From an uncultured Oscillospiraceae bacterium (GTDB lineage Bacteria; Bacillota; Clostridia; Oscillospirales; Oscillospiraceae): a stretch of DNA of 39,711 nucleotides. This document shows positions 16,496 through 23,785 of the stretch, in pieces (the first letter of the stretch is position 1; the number at the start of each line of letters is the position of its first letter). Below the pieces are notes generated by a model that worked only from the letters and a program-made list of their open reading frames with translations, was not told the DNA's origin and made no database searches. The stretch covers positions 1-39,711 of the forward strand of contig CANQBA010000036.1 in NCBI GenBank assembly GCA_947589545.1. Direction: 5' to 3'. The translations under genes and the position numbers were made by a program.

Positions 16496-17119
16496 TCAGC
16501 TCTCATACGGGCTCTCCAGCTCGTACCCCCACCGGTCCCCGCCCTTGTAGGCGTTGCGGAACCAGTTGTGCTTCCCGTCCCCGGCGTACCACCGGTAATC
16601 GGCGGGCAGTACCCGACCGGGCCGCTTGCAGCCAAGGCTCTCCATGGTCCAACGCTCCAGCACGTCCCGCGCCAGCGCGTAGAGGTCGTCCCGCACCGGC
16701 ATCCAGTCCCGGTAGTAAAACGCCCCCGGAGACGTGAGCACCGACGCCACCGTCACCGGCTCCGGCTGATCGTCCACCCGGTTGCAGACCACCCAGCCGA
16801 TGCACGCCACCTCCGTCCGGCTCTCGATGCCCCCGGCCTCGCCCCACATGAGCTTGGCCAGCATCACGACCTCCGCCTCCGTATACCGGGGCCGAAGCCG
16901 CGCCTCACACCGCCACCACTCCTCCTGGAGCGCCCTTATCCCCTCGGAATCCTCTTTGACGCCCAGCTCCCGCAGCAGCTCCGCCGCCGCGTGTACCTCC
17001 TCCTGACGGGCCAGCAGCGCCTCCCGGTCCGGCCCCGCGGCCCTCGCTGCGACCGCCCCCGCCAGCACCAGCGCCGCCGTAATCACAGCGGCCAGTATGT
17101 ATGCAATGAATTTTCTCAT
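16496..17119 (-). CDS. SleB-type cell wall hydrolase, secreted or membrane-anchored
   Basis: A 207-residue protein. Residues 1-25 (MRKFIAYILAAVITAALVLAGAVAARA) form a signal or anchor helix; a helical linker follows, then a hydrolase_2/SleB-like domain from 'EAEVVMLAKLMWGEAGG', where the Glu is catalytic in this family, through 'EVACIGWVVCNRV' and a C-terminal 'YAGDGKHNWFRNAYK'. The usual role is cutting peptidoglycan glycan strands, as in spore cortex lysis. I choose ATG 17119, whose A follows the upstream gene's TAA. It lies in the early region, far from any lysis cassette, which is unusual. Confidence 0.82.
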   Translation of the reverse strand: MRKFIAYILAAVITAALVLAGAVAARAAGPDREALLARQEEVHAAAELLRELGVKEDSEGIRALQEEWWRCEARLRPRYTEAEVVMLAKLMWGEAGGIESRTEVACIGWVVCNRVDDQPEPVTVASVLTSPGAFYYRDWMPVRDDLYALARDVLERWTMESLGCKRPGRVLPADYRWYAGDGKHNWFRNAYKGGDRWGYELESPYES

Positions 17120-17120
17120 G

Positions 17121-17327
17121 TTACCGCAATCCCTCCCCTTCCTTTTTGAGGCCCAGCGTCTCAAGGCGCATTCTGATTTTGCGATAGACGCTTGTTAGCT
17201 CCTTCCCGTCCAACGCCAGTACCAAGGTCTCGTCCTTAGCATGATTTTTGAAAACCAAAACGTTTTCTTCCGGGCTGACACTCTTTATAAAGTCGAGAGA
17301 CAATTCGTCGAAAAATGCATCAATCAC
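17121..17327 (-). CDS. Small phage protein, unknown
   Basis: A 68-residue acidic protein starting with GTG 17327 (product MIDAFFDELSLDFIK), overlapping the previous stop as GTGA with GGAGGAG 5 bases upstream. Predicted alpha/beta, no cysteines or membrane segment. Part of the early operon, next to the hydrolase gene. No family recognised. Confidence 0.65.
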   Translation of the reverse strand: MIDAFFDELSLDFIKSVSPEENVLVFKNHAKDETLVLALDGKELTSVYRKIRMRLETLGLKKEGEGLR

Positions 17328-17947
17328 TCCGTCTCCTCCAATCCGATGCAATCTCCCGGCTTCACGGAGGGGAAAAGTTCTGCTGTCACCGTCGCAAGGA
17401 CAGAAATAGGAGAAGAAAAATCCCCATTACCATCTTTATCAGGCTTGTTCCACCAAAGTATTACAATTTCATCAATGGAATTGGTATCGAAACTCACCCA
17501 CTTCGCCCCCACCGCCCGCATGATGGCGATTTCGGGCTCGGTGAGCCGTGGGGCTTCTTTCAGGTCCCATTCCGACGCGGTAATGGCGCATACCACGTTC
17601 AAGGGGCAACCTTCGCATTCCGCGCCAAGTCCTTCCCAATCTTGGCTCTCCGTTCGCTTCTTGCAAAACGCTTGAGCTTCCCCCAGCGTCCACTCGCTCA
17701 GGGACTTGCCAGGAACATTAATGTCCTCGGCAGACGTTTCCTCCTCCACCACCAGCCCCATGAGCTCCGCCGCCTCCTCCGGGTGGGCCGCCGCCCAGTC
17801 GGAGCAAGGCACACCCGAAGGAGGCGGCACCACATCATGAAATTTGCACCCGCCGGAAGTGCATGGGTGAGATAAGCAATATTTAGTCTTCGCGACGGCA
17901 ATATCCTCGAACGTCTCCCCGGTGACGGGGTTTTTGAATACTTTCAC
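17324..17947 (-). CDS. Cysteine-rich early phage protein, unknown
   Basis: A 207-residue acidic protein starting MKVFKNPVTGETFEDIAVAK. Cysteines are spaced like zinc or iron-sulfur ligands: C24, C29 and C34 in 'YCLSHPCTSGGCKFHD', a second set 'FCKKRTES..ECEGCPLNVVC'. The C-terminal part is predicted globular. Function is unknown. It overlaps the next gene by four bases and belongs to the early operon. Confidence 0.68.
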   Translation of the reverse strand: MKVFKNPVTGETFEDIAVAKTKYCLSHPCTSGGCKFHDVVPPPSGVPCSDWAAAHPEEAAELMGLVVEEETSAEDINVPGKSLSEWTLGEAQAFCKKRTESQDWEGLGAECEGCPLNVVCAITASEWDLKEAPRLTEPEIAIMRAVGAKWVSFDTNSIDEIVILWWNKPDKDGNGDFSSPISVLATVTAELFPSVKPGDCIGLEETE

Positions 17948-18141
17948 GGTTGATCTTCCCCTTTCTTCTCGATCACCAGCCGGGACCTCCCCAGCACGTC
18001 CTTTGTCATTTCCCCGGAGCGGATCCTCCTGATCCGCTCGGCCTGTACCGACCGCTCAAACCCGCACCGCGGACATTCTCTCGGTGGGCAGGTATAGTGA
18101 CCCTCGCCCGTAGGCTCCCGCCCCATGATGCAGTCAGTCAT
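17944..18141 (-). CDS. Small Cys-rich phage protein
   Basis: A 65-residue protein starting MTDCIMGREPTGEGHYTC. The pattern CPPRECPRCGFE can form a zinc knuckle. The C-terminal half is helical and basic. It overlaps both neighbours by four bases (ATGA). No specific family recognised. Confidence 0.65.
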   Translation of the reverse strand: MTDCIMGREPTGEGHYTCPPRECPRCGFERSVQAERIRRIRSGEMTKDVLGRSRLVIEKKGEDQP

Positions 18142-18323
18142 CCGCTCACCCTCTCCCGGAGAACCCCGGCCGCCACCTTCATCGCCTCGATCATCGCGTC
18201 ACCGGTCACGTGATAATCACAGCCCCAGCAGCTCCAGTTCTGGCACTCGTCATCCGGCACTGTCTCACAGCCGATTCTCAGTTCCAGCACCTCCAGAGCC
18301 TCCCGCTCCGTCATTTCAGTCAT
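18138..18323 (-). CDS. Small acidic phage protein, unknown
   Basis: A 61-residue protein starting MTEMTEREALEVLELRI with four cysteines in 'GCETVPDDECQNWSCWGCD', plausibly a zinc site. Helical on both sides. Overlaps the upstream gene by eight bases and the downstream gene by four. No family recognised. Confidence 0.62.
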   Translation of the reverse strand: MTEMTEREALEVLELRIGCETVPDDECQNWSCWGCDYHVTGDAMIEAMKVAAGVLRERVSG

Positions 18324-19353
18324 TTCCTGCCGCCTCCTTTGCCTTGTCCAGGAACACCGTCAGCGCGTGGGTCAGCTTCCCGGCGTCCTCGTCCTTGCCC
18401 TCCTCCCGGAGCTTCCGGACGCAGGAGAGCATATTGTTGACGCACGCCTGGCCCTGGTCGAACCAGAATTTAAAGCTCACCTTCTCCGGGGAGTCCGCCA
18501 GCGCCAGCTTTTTCCGAAGCTCCGCCAGCTGCCTGTCGGCGATCTCCTGGGCCTTTTTGGCCGTATCCTCGGCGCTGTCCTTGTCAAGCTTTGCCGCCTC
18601 CAGCTTCCGCTCCGCCTCGTTTTTGTCCTTGAGCGCCTTGTCCCGCTCCTTCTCGGCCTTGGCGATTTTGGCCTTCAGCTCCTTTTCGGCGGCTTCCCGG
18701 GCCTCCTTGGCGGCGGCCTTTATCGCCGCCTCGTCGGCCACCGTCTCCACAGCTACTTCCTTCGGCGCCTCCTGAAGCTCCCGGAGCTCCTGACGCAGCC
18801 GCTCCAGCTCCGCGTTGGCGGCCTCCACCTCCCCGGCCTTCTGCGCCAGAAGCGATTCCTTCTCCAGCTTCTCACGCTCCAGCTTCAGCTTGTATCCCTC
18901 GGCCACGTTTTCCGCCTGGGCGATCCGCTCCTCCCGCTCCCGTATGGCCTCCTTGAGCTCCCGGACGGAAAGCGCCTCCGCGCCCACCTCGCGGGCGAAA
19001 TCCTCCCGCTCCTCCGCCGGCACCTCCAGGAGCGCTAAGGCCTTGGTATAGCTCAAATTCCCAATCGTTTGGGAATTTGCCGACGTCCCGAAAAGGCTCC
19101 CCTGATCCGCTCCGTACTCCCGGAAAAGCCGCATGTAGTTGTTTGCGGTGGAGACGGGATACCCCGTCTGATCCCGCACCCAGTCGCCGAATTCCCCGTG
19201 GGGCAGGATCTCCTTGGCCTCGCAGAACCGCCGGCCGATCTCGAGAACGGCGTTCAGCATCGTCCCCGTGTACGCCCGGATCTCCGCCGCGATCATGTTG
19301 GGCGTGCGCTCAATAACGCCCGCTCCCCCCGTTGTGGTCAAACCGTTTTCCAT
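18316..19353 (-). CDS. DUF3102 family protein with long coiled coil
   Basis: A 345-residue protein. The N-terminal ~110 residues ('IAAEIRAYTGTMLNAVLEIGRRF..AKEILPHGEFGDWV') match the DUF3102 family found in phages and mobile elements. Residues ~130-300 form an extended coiled coil rich in Ala, Glu and Lys; a short helical C-terminus follows. ATG 19353 follows AAAGGAAGG. DUF3102 proteins often accompany DNA replication or partition genes, but their function is not established. It is separated from pcfJ by a structured 138-base gap. Confidence 0.78.
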   Translation of the reverse strand: MENGLTTTGGAGVIERTPNMIAAEIRAYTGTMLNAVLEIGRRFCEAKEILPHGEFGDWVRDQTGYPVSTANNYMRLFREYGADQGSLFGTSANSQTIGNLSYTKALALLEVPAEEREDFAREVGAEALSVRELKEAIREREERIAQAENVAEGYKLKLEREKLEKESLLAQKAGEVEAANAELERLRQELRELQEAPKEVAVETVADEAAIKAAAKEAREAAEKELKAKIAKAEKERDKALKDKNEAERKLEAAKLDKDSAEDTAKKAQEIADRQLAELRKKLALADSPEKVSFKFWFDQGQACVNNMLSCVRKLREEGKDEDAGKLTHALTVFLDKAKEAAGND

Positions 19354-19491
19354 ATGTACCTTCCTTTCACGCCGCCTCGTCGTCGCGGAACCCGCGATAG
19401 CTCCTCCGCCCCCAAAGGTGCCGGACTCACTCGCCGGGTTCGCTCCTCCTCTCCGGGTCGCACCCGCTTTGCTGGGCTGCGACCCGGTTTG
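19354..19491. other. Structured gap between pcfJ-like and DUF3102 genes
   Basis: 138 bases without a gene. A strong hairpin lies at 19453-19487: CCGGGTCGCACCC pairs with GGGCTGCGACCCGG around GCTTTGCT. It is preceded (plus strand) by TCGCTCCTCCTCTCC. The minus-strand transcript has no T-run after the hairpin, so it is more likely an RNA structure or repeat than a terminator for the operon. Confidence 0.6.
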
Positions 19492-21168
19492 TTAGGCGAT
19501 TTTTTTATCAATCATTTGCATTTCTTTTGGCGTACCGTCCTTGATGCGCGGCGATCCCGCCTCCAGCCATTGAAGCCACTTATCCAGCCATTCCCGGTAC
19601 ACCTCCCGCGGGTCCGGGGCAAAGCGCCCCTTCGCTGTGTAGAGCCCCTCGTTCCTGTAACCGTGGATCTGTACCAGCTTGTTCCCGTTCATCTCAATGG
19701 TAAGCCACGGGACCTCCGGAGCCGTCTCCTGCCTCATGAAGAGAATCGTGGTATTCCCGTTGATGTGCCTGTCCGCGTAGCCTCCTACGCAGTGCTTGAG
19801 TATGATACCCTCTTGCTTTATTTCTTCTTTGTCCCTTGGTATCCTGATAACGATTCCGCCGGCGGAATACGCGTATTTCCTCTCCAGCGCCTTCCGGCGT
19901 TTCTCGTATATTCTTCTCTGAGCCTCTGCCCCCTTTATGCCCCTAAGCTCCATCTGTCTCTCCACCGCCCGGTTGTGCGCCTCCCCCAACGGGCGGGGCA
20001 TGAGGACGTTTTCACGGTGCATCGGCTCTCCCAAAGCCTGTGCCGCCTGCAAATAGTCCGTCCAGAACCTCATGGTTGTGGCGATGGTGTTCAAATCCCC
20101 GCTCTCCTCTACCAGGTAACGCACGATCCTTTCCTCCGGTACGTTCCATTCCTTAGCCAGCGCGGTTACCTTCGGGACGTCCAGCCCGCGTGCCACCCAG
20201 CTCGCGCACTCCTCAACGGTAAACCTACCCTTGTACCGGCGGTATGCCCGCAGGGTCTCCACATTGCGGTGATCCTCATCCATATGGAGAAATCGCTTGA
20301 GCTCCTGCCTGCCTATCCTCACGGCGTCTGGACCCGTCTTCGTCCAGTCGATGACCGCCGCGTTCTTAACGCCCCGCGCGACTAAGTCCCACACGGCATC
20401 TGGCAGTCCGGCTTTCATGAGCATTTCAATCTGTCTGGGATATATGCAGCAGGCGGTAAGCAGCTCAACAGAGTATTCGCCGTCATACTGCCGCATAAAC
20501 GCCTCCGCACCGCAATAGCGCAGCGGGCTTTTTTTCAGCTCCTCAAGGCCAACAAGGTCGCATCCCATCTCAAATTCCGCGTTGTAGTAAAACGGATGTT
20601 TTACCTTCCACCGTCCGCCAGTGAGGGGTCCGTCCTGGCGCTGGAACGTTTGTGCCTTCCCGTCGTACCAGCTAAAAATAACTCCATCAGCTTTTCCCGG
20701 CATGAAGCGGTACACGCCCCGCCTTGTGACGCGCGGAAAACCGGTTAGGTTATTCAGGTTCTCATAGCATTTCATGCACTCATACGCCCTCGCCCAAAGC
20801 GCCTCTCCGTCCCAGCGCAGCACCATCGCCCGGCGCCCGCGCCACAGGTTATTCCTGTTGCCCGTCTTCCCCAGGTCCTTGATGATGACCCGAGCCCCGC
20901 AAAAAGGGCACTTGCGGGTCCCTATTGTCGGCGGTGAATAGCTGTTTTTCGGTTCCCGCTGGTTCTTGTCCGTCCATACCGGTGAGCACATGACCTCCCG
21001 GTCCGCTGTCCCGTGCAGGTGGCAGCATGTGGTCCAGAACTCCCCCGTACTTTTCCTGCGGAAAAAATACGCCGGGAAAAAGCTGTTGATTTTCTGAAGC
21101 TCCTCATCGGACAGCTCCTGCGCGGCGGCCACAAGCTCCCTTGCGCGGGCCATTTCCTCGTCTGTCAT
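19492..21168 (-). CDS. PcfJ-like protein
   Basis: A 558-residue protein of the PcfJ-like family, named after the conjugative plasmid pCF10. Features: an N-terminal 'CPFCG' zinc ribbon near residue 86-90 plus other Cys pairs, a helical middle, and the C-terminal 'ILKHCVGGYADRHINGNTTILFMR' region characteristic of PcfJ proteins. ATG 21168 follows GAGGAGGCGGG, so the longer frame is rejected. It is paired with the PcfK-like gene 16 bases upstream. The function in pCF10 is not firmly known. Presence of the pair in prophages of this bacterial group is common in my reading experience but should be checked. Confidence 0.82.
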   Translation of the reverse strand: MTDEEMARARELVAAAQELSDEELQKINSFFPAYFFRRKSTGEFWTTCCHLHGTADREVMCSPVWTDKNQREPKNSYSPPTIGTRKCPFCGARVIIKDLGKTGNRNNLWRGRRAMVLRWDGEALWARAYECMKCYENLNNLTGFPRVTRRGVYRFMPGKADGVIFSWYDGKAQTFQRQDGPLTGGRWKVKHPFYYNAEFEMGCDLVGLEELKKSPLRYCGAEAFMRQYDGEYSVELLTACCIYPRQIEMLMKAGLPDAVWDLVARGVKNAAVIDWTKTGPDAVRIGRQELKRFLHMDEDHRNVETLRAYRRYKGRFTVEECASWVARGLDVPKVTALAKEWNVPEERIVRYLVEESGDLNTIATTMRFWTDYLQAAQALGEPMHRENVLMPRPLGEAHNRAVERQMELRGIKGAEAQRRIYEKRRKALERKYAYSAGGIVIRIPRDKEEIKQEGIILKHCVGGYADRHINGNTTILFMRQETAPEVPWLTIEMNGNKLVQIHGYRNEGLYTAKGRFAPDPREVYREWLDKWLQWLEAGSPRIKDGTPKEMQMIDKKIA

Positions 21169-21184
21169 CGTCCCGCCTCCTCGC

Positions 21185-21568
21185 TTATAAAAAGAGCTCG
21201 TCAAAGTCAAGATCCATGACCTTGCCGCTCCTGCCGTTCTCCTCCGGCTCCTCGTCCCGCTCCACATCGGCGCACAGGTTCACCGTCATGTGAAATTTGA
21301 CGTCAGCCCCGTCAAAGTAGAACCGCACCGCCCGCCTGTATGCCTCCAGGTCGGATATGCTGGAGCCGACGCCCCTGGCTACCGCCTTCATGCAGTCGGC
21401 GAAGGTGCCGCCCTGGGCTACCGCTTGGGCAAACTCCTCGTCCTGCTGGCAGAAGTCCAACAGCGCCGCGTGTACCGCGTCCTTCATGACCGCCTCATGC
21501 CGTCCATAGCTCCCGCCGTTTTTCTCCCTGGTGAGCTTGTCCACGGCCTTTTTATACCAATCGTTCAT
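21185..21568 (-). CDS. PcfK-like protein
   Basis: A 127-residue acidic protein of the PcfK-like family. It begins MNDWYKKAVDKLTREKNGG and contains 'MKDAVHAALLDFCQQDEEFAQAV', then 'VGSSISDLEAYRRAVRFYFDGA', both typical of the family. It precedes the PcfJ-like gene as in pCF10. ATG 21568 is preceded by GGATGAAGAAAG-type sequence. Its 5' leader lies opposite a plus-strand promoter and terminator (21590-21682), suggesting antisense control. Confidence 0.82.
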   Translation of the reverse strand: MNDWYKKAVDKLTREKNGGSYGRHEAVMKDAVHAALLDFCQQDEEFAQAVAQGGTFADCMKAVARGVGSSISDLEAYRRAVRFYFDGADVKFHMTVNLCADVERDEEPEENGRSGKVMDLDFDELFL

Positions 21569-21589
21569 CTTTCTTCATCCTTTCCGTAC

Positions 21590-21617
21590 TTGACACGCGC
21601 CGGAAAAGTGGTATACT
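21590..21617 (+). promoter_or_regulatory. Plus-strand sigma70-type promoter in the pcfK leader
   Basis: TTGACA (21590-21595) and TATACT (21612-21617) are 16 bases apart, with TG one base before the -10 (extended). It points away from pcfK, against the operon. It is flanked by TTGACAC and GTGTCAA inverted repeats, possibly an operator. Confidence 0.65.
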
Positions 21618-21623
21618 GAAAGT

Positions 21624-21682
21624 GTCAATTTCATACCCCCGGCGCTCTCCGTCACGGCTCTCAGCCGCGGCGGATTTTTTAT
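21624..21682 (+). ncRNA. Predicted ~58-nt antisense RNA over the pcfK leader
   Basis: Starting about 7 bases after the -10 at 21612-21617, the plus-strand transcript would end at an intrinsic terminator: CCGTCACGGCT (21649-21659), loop CTC, AGCCGCGGCGG (21663-21673), one mismatch and one G-T pair in the stem, then ATTTTTT. The product is antisense to the region between the RAMP-like gene and pcfK. It has no start codon with a ribosome site. No known RNA family recognised. Confidence 0.5.
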
Positions 21683-22275
21683 TCCCCGATTTCCTCCCAT
21701 GTAAATCTCCCCTTCCCGGAGTTGCGCCACTGGCCGATGCCGGAGTATTCGCCGTAGTCCAGCCACTCCCGCACCAGCTCCGTCTGATCCTTCCCAAGGC
21801 ACTTTACCTCAAACTCGCAGACGGCCCCGGCGGGGATCTCCTCGCTGATGGCGATGCTTACCCGCTCCCCCTGGGGCGTGCTGGCCCGCAACGGCCGCTC
21901 GCACTCGCCTACAGGCCCCTCAAAGCAGAGGGGGATCCTACGCGGGTAGGTGAAGATCAGCGTGTCGATCTCCTTCTTGAAGGCCTTGATCTTCTCTGAC
22001 TTCGTTCCCGGCACCTTCCGGAGCGCCTGACAGGCCCCCTTGAAGAACCCCTTGACCTGATAATCCCACAGGAAGGGCCTGCCCTCACTGTCCCTGGGGA
22101 AGACGGTCTTTGTCTTTTCCACCTCCTCTTCCACGTCCAGCGCCTCCACCTCCTCGTTCTCGGCCTCCGCCGCCGGGGCCTTGGCCCCCACATAGTCCCG
22201 GTAGATGCTCTTGTTGCCGGGGCTTGTCCCCAGCAGAGGCTCCGTAAAGGTGATCCTGACTTTTAAGCTTTCCAT
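21679..22275 (-). CDS. Phage protein with RAMP/Cas7-like features
   Basis: A 198-residue protein starting MESLKVRITFTEPLLGTSPG (ATG 22275, AAAGGAAG upstream; longer frame rejected). The order of motifs resembles RAMP-fold proteins: a first beta strand with 'TEPLLGTSPG', a basic helix after 'FLWDYQVKGFFKGACQAL' (compare the IP-x-SSLKGALR motif of Csm3-like proteins), and a C-terminal glycine-rich 'SGIGQWRNSGKGRF'. An acidic loop at residues ~35-55 interrupts the middle. RAMP similarity is by eye and weak. The gene is in the early operon, just upstream of pcfK. Confidence 0.5.
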   Translation of the reverse strand: MESLKVRITFTEPLLGTSPGNKSIYRDYVGAKAPAAEAENEEVEALDVEEEVEKTKTVFPRDSEGRPFLWDYQVKGFFKGACQALRKVPGTKSEKIKAFKKEIDTLIFTYPRRIPLCFEGPVGECERPLRASTPQGERVSIAISEEIPAGAVCEFEVKCLGKDQTELVREWLDYGEYSGIGQWRNSGKGRFTWEEIGE

Positions 22276-22284
22276 GATTATCTT

Positions 22285-22745
22285 CCTTTCTTTTTGATTT
22301 ACATTGCCCTTCGGCACTCCGCTTTTCCTATGCTGATCCATACTTGGCTGTTCCCAAGCAATTCGCAGCTTTGCTTTTCCAATGCTGTTCTAAACTGTAC
22401 AATTCCCATGCCCTTCTGTTCGTTTCGCTTCATTTCCTCCGCCATTCAATACAGCGCTAAGCCATTCCATCGCTACGCTGTGATTTGCTGTTCCTCTGCG
22501 GTTCACGGAGAAGCCAAGCTATTCCATAGCTTCTCGATTCTTTTCTAAGCTCTGCTATGCTTATCCGCTGCCACGCTCAGCCCTTCCACGGCAAGGCAGT
22601 GCGATCCGCAGCGGTTCCCGGCCTTTCATATCCGAGCATTTCAGGGCCATTCCTCAGCAATTCGTCTCACAGCCCAGCTTTTCCTTGGCAATGCGGTCCT
22701 TCACAACTCCCCTGCTTTTCTGTCCTTGGCACTTCCGTCGCCGCG
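22285..22745 (-). repeat. Degenerate GGAAnnGC repeat tract (non-coding)
   Basis: A ~460-base segment without a convincing gene. On the minus strand the motif GGAAnnGC or close variants (GGAAAAGC, GGAATGGC, GGAACAGC, GGAATAGC, GGAAGGGC) recurs roughly every 12-30 bases, with about twenty GGA triplets in all. The spacers differ from each other and do not line up as a CRISPR array. Stop codons occur in all minus frames. It is embedded in the early operon between the RAMP-like gene and a small zinc protein, so it is probably transcribed. Possible roles are iteron-like protein sites or a GGA-rich RNA; see findings. Confidence 0.75.
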
Positions 22746-22746
22746 A

Positions 22747-23157
22747 TCAGCTCTCAAGACTCCGCACCGTGGTCTCCGTCCGCTTGATTTTGATGCTTCC
22801 CTTGCCCGTGTCGGCGAGCTTCGCGCGGCAAGTGCCAGGAATATCCGTCTGCACGTTGTCAACGTACCCCTCCGCCATGAGGCAGGCTGCTTCCTGTAAA
22901 AAGAGCATCACCCGCTCGCTTACCGGCTTCTGGCCGTAATCCGCCGCGCCGGGGCCAAAGACGCTGTTCAAGGCCTCCTTTGCTTTCCTGATCCGCTCCT
23001 TGAGCTTCCGGTCCCACTCAGCATCGTCGCAGTCACAGGCTTCCGTAGCCTTTTCGTCGGCCTCCTCCTGGGTCAGGCTCCACGGCACGATCTTCATCTG
23101 CCCGCAGAACCGGCACGCCCCGCGTATGTATCTTCCTTCCTCCTGCTCGTTTTCCAT
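22747..23157 (-). CDS. Early phage protein with Cys pairs, unknown
   Basis: A 136-residue protein starting MENEQEEGRYIRGACRFCGQM. CRFCG and CDCDD may bind metal. A helical middle ('WDRKLKERIRKAKEALNSVFG') and a C-terminal beta segment follow. Two ATGs are close together; 23157 has the best spacing to AAAGG. It precedes the GGAAnnGC repeat tract. Family not recognised. Confidence 0.62.
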   Translation of the reverse strand: MENEQEEGRYIRGACRFCGQMKIVPWSLTQEEADEKATEACDCDDAEWDRKLKERIRKAKEALNSVFGPGAADYGQKPVSERVMLFLQEAACLMAEGYVDNVQTDIPGTCRAKLADTGKGSIKIKRTETTVRSLES

Positions 23158-23198
23158 GATCATTTTCCTTTCTTGTAGTGGCCCAATACGGCGGCCCC

Positions 23199-23459
23199 TC
23201 ACCTGTCGAACGGCTCCACATAGATCCAGTAGAGCTTATTCCGTTCCTTCAGCTTCGCCGGGTCCAGGGTATTCCCGACATCCTCCTTAAACCAGAGCTT
23301 GTCCGAGTGCGGCTGATCAAGCCGCGCCAGCTTCCCCACGCGGTGAGTCGTCCTTGCAAACGGATTTGAGCTCTTCGGCTCGATCCGCAAAACAAAAAGC
23401 TGCCCTTCCTCCGGCCTCTCTTCAACCTTTCGAAGATCCAGCTCTCTCCACTTACTCAT
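23199..23459 (-). CDS. Small early phage protein, unknown
   Basis: An 86-residue protein starting MSKWRELDLRKVEERPEEGQ. ATG 23459 follows AAAGGAGAACGGT. Alpha/beta pattern with many charged residues. No family recognised. Overlaps the upstream gene by four bases (ATGA). Confidence 0.62.
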   Translation of the reverse strand: MSKWRELDLRKVEERPEEGQLFVLRIEPKSSNPFARTTHRVGKLARLDQPHSDKLWFKEDVGNTLDPAKLKERNKLYWIYVEPFDR

Positions 23460-23785
23460 ACCGTTCTCCTTTCATCGTCCCTTTTTTCTTGCTTCGGACC
23501 CCCGTCGGGCCGTTGCCCGATGGGGAGAGGAGGAGCCGAGCCAGCGCCTGAGGGGGAACACTTGAACCCCGAGGCAAAGCGGCTCGAGCTCCGACGTGGG
23601 CACCACTCCGGTGCCTCCACGCCCACCTTTTTAAAAATCGCCCCGTTTGCCAGCGGCGGCGTCACTACCCGCCCCGGCCCCCGCAGGGCCTCCGGATGAA
23701 AGCACCGCACCCACTCTCTGCCCCGGGCGGCGCTCTCGATCCGGCCCTGCCGGCACCTGGCGCAGTCGTAGCCCCGGCCCGTCAT
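23456..23785 (-). CDS. Cys-rich phage protein with repeat-derived C-terminus
   Basis: A 109-residue frame starting MTGRGYDCARCRQG (overlapping the upstream stop as ATGA). The first ~65 residues carry CARC and C33/C62-type cysteines and look like a real small zinc protein. The last ~45 residues ('SSRFASGFKCSPSGAGSAPP..') are low-complexity, Ser/Pro-rich and correspond to a structured DNA repeat that has a relative at 19.4 kb. The original gene may have ended earlier and been extended by a repeat insertion. Confidence 0.5.
   Translation of the reverse strand: MTGRGYDCARCRQGRIESAARGREWVRCFHPEALRGPGRVVTPPLANGAIFKKVGVEAPEWCPRRSSSRFASGFKCSPSGAGSAPPLPIGQRPDGGPKQEKRDDERRTV
23490..23590. repeat. Structured repeat overlapping the 3' part of the Cys-rich gene
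   Basis: On the minus strand it reads GAGCCGCTTTGCCTCGGGG, then TCGGCTCCTCCTCTCC, followed by a hairpin CGGGCAAC/CGGCCCG. The stretch TCGGCTCCTCCTCTCC plus hairpin is shared, with one change (TCGCTCCTCCTCTCC), with the plus strand at ~19438-19452. The two copies are in opposite orientation. Confidence 0.45.

Noticed and set aside
22285..22745. CRISPR array
   Set aside because: The recurrent motif is only ~8 bases and variable, and spacing is irregular; there is no constant 24-37 base repeat and no cas operon.
22294..22787. Two plus-strand frames over the GGAAnnGC tract (84 and 76 codons)
   Set aside because: They read the repeat motif as Ser/Phe/Pro-rich sequence, have no ribosome site and oppose the operon. 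The repeat explains their openness.
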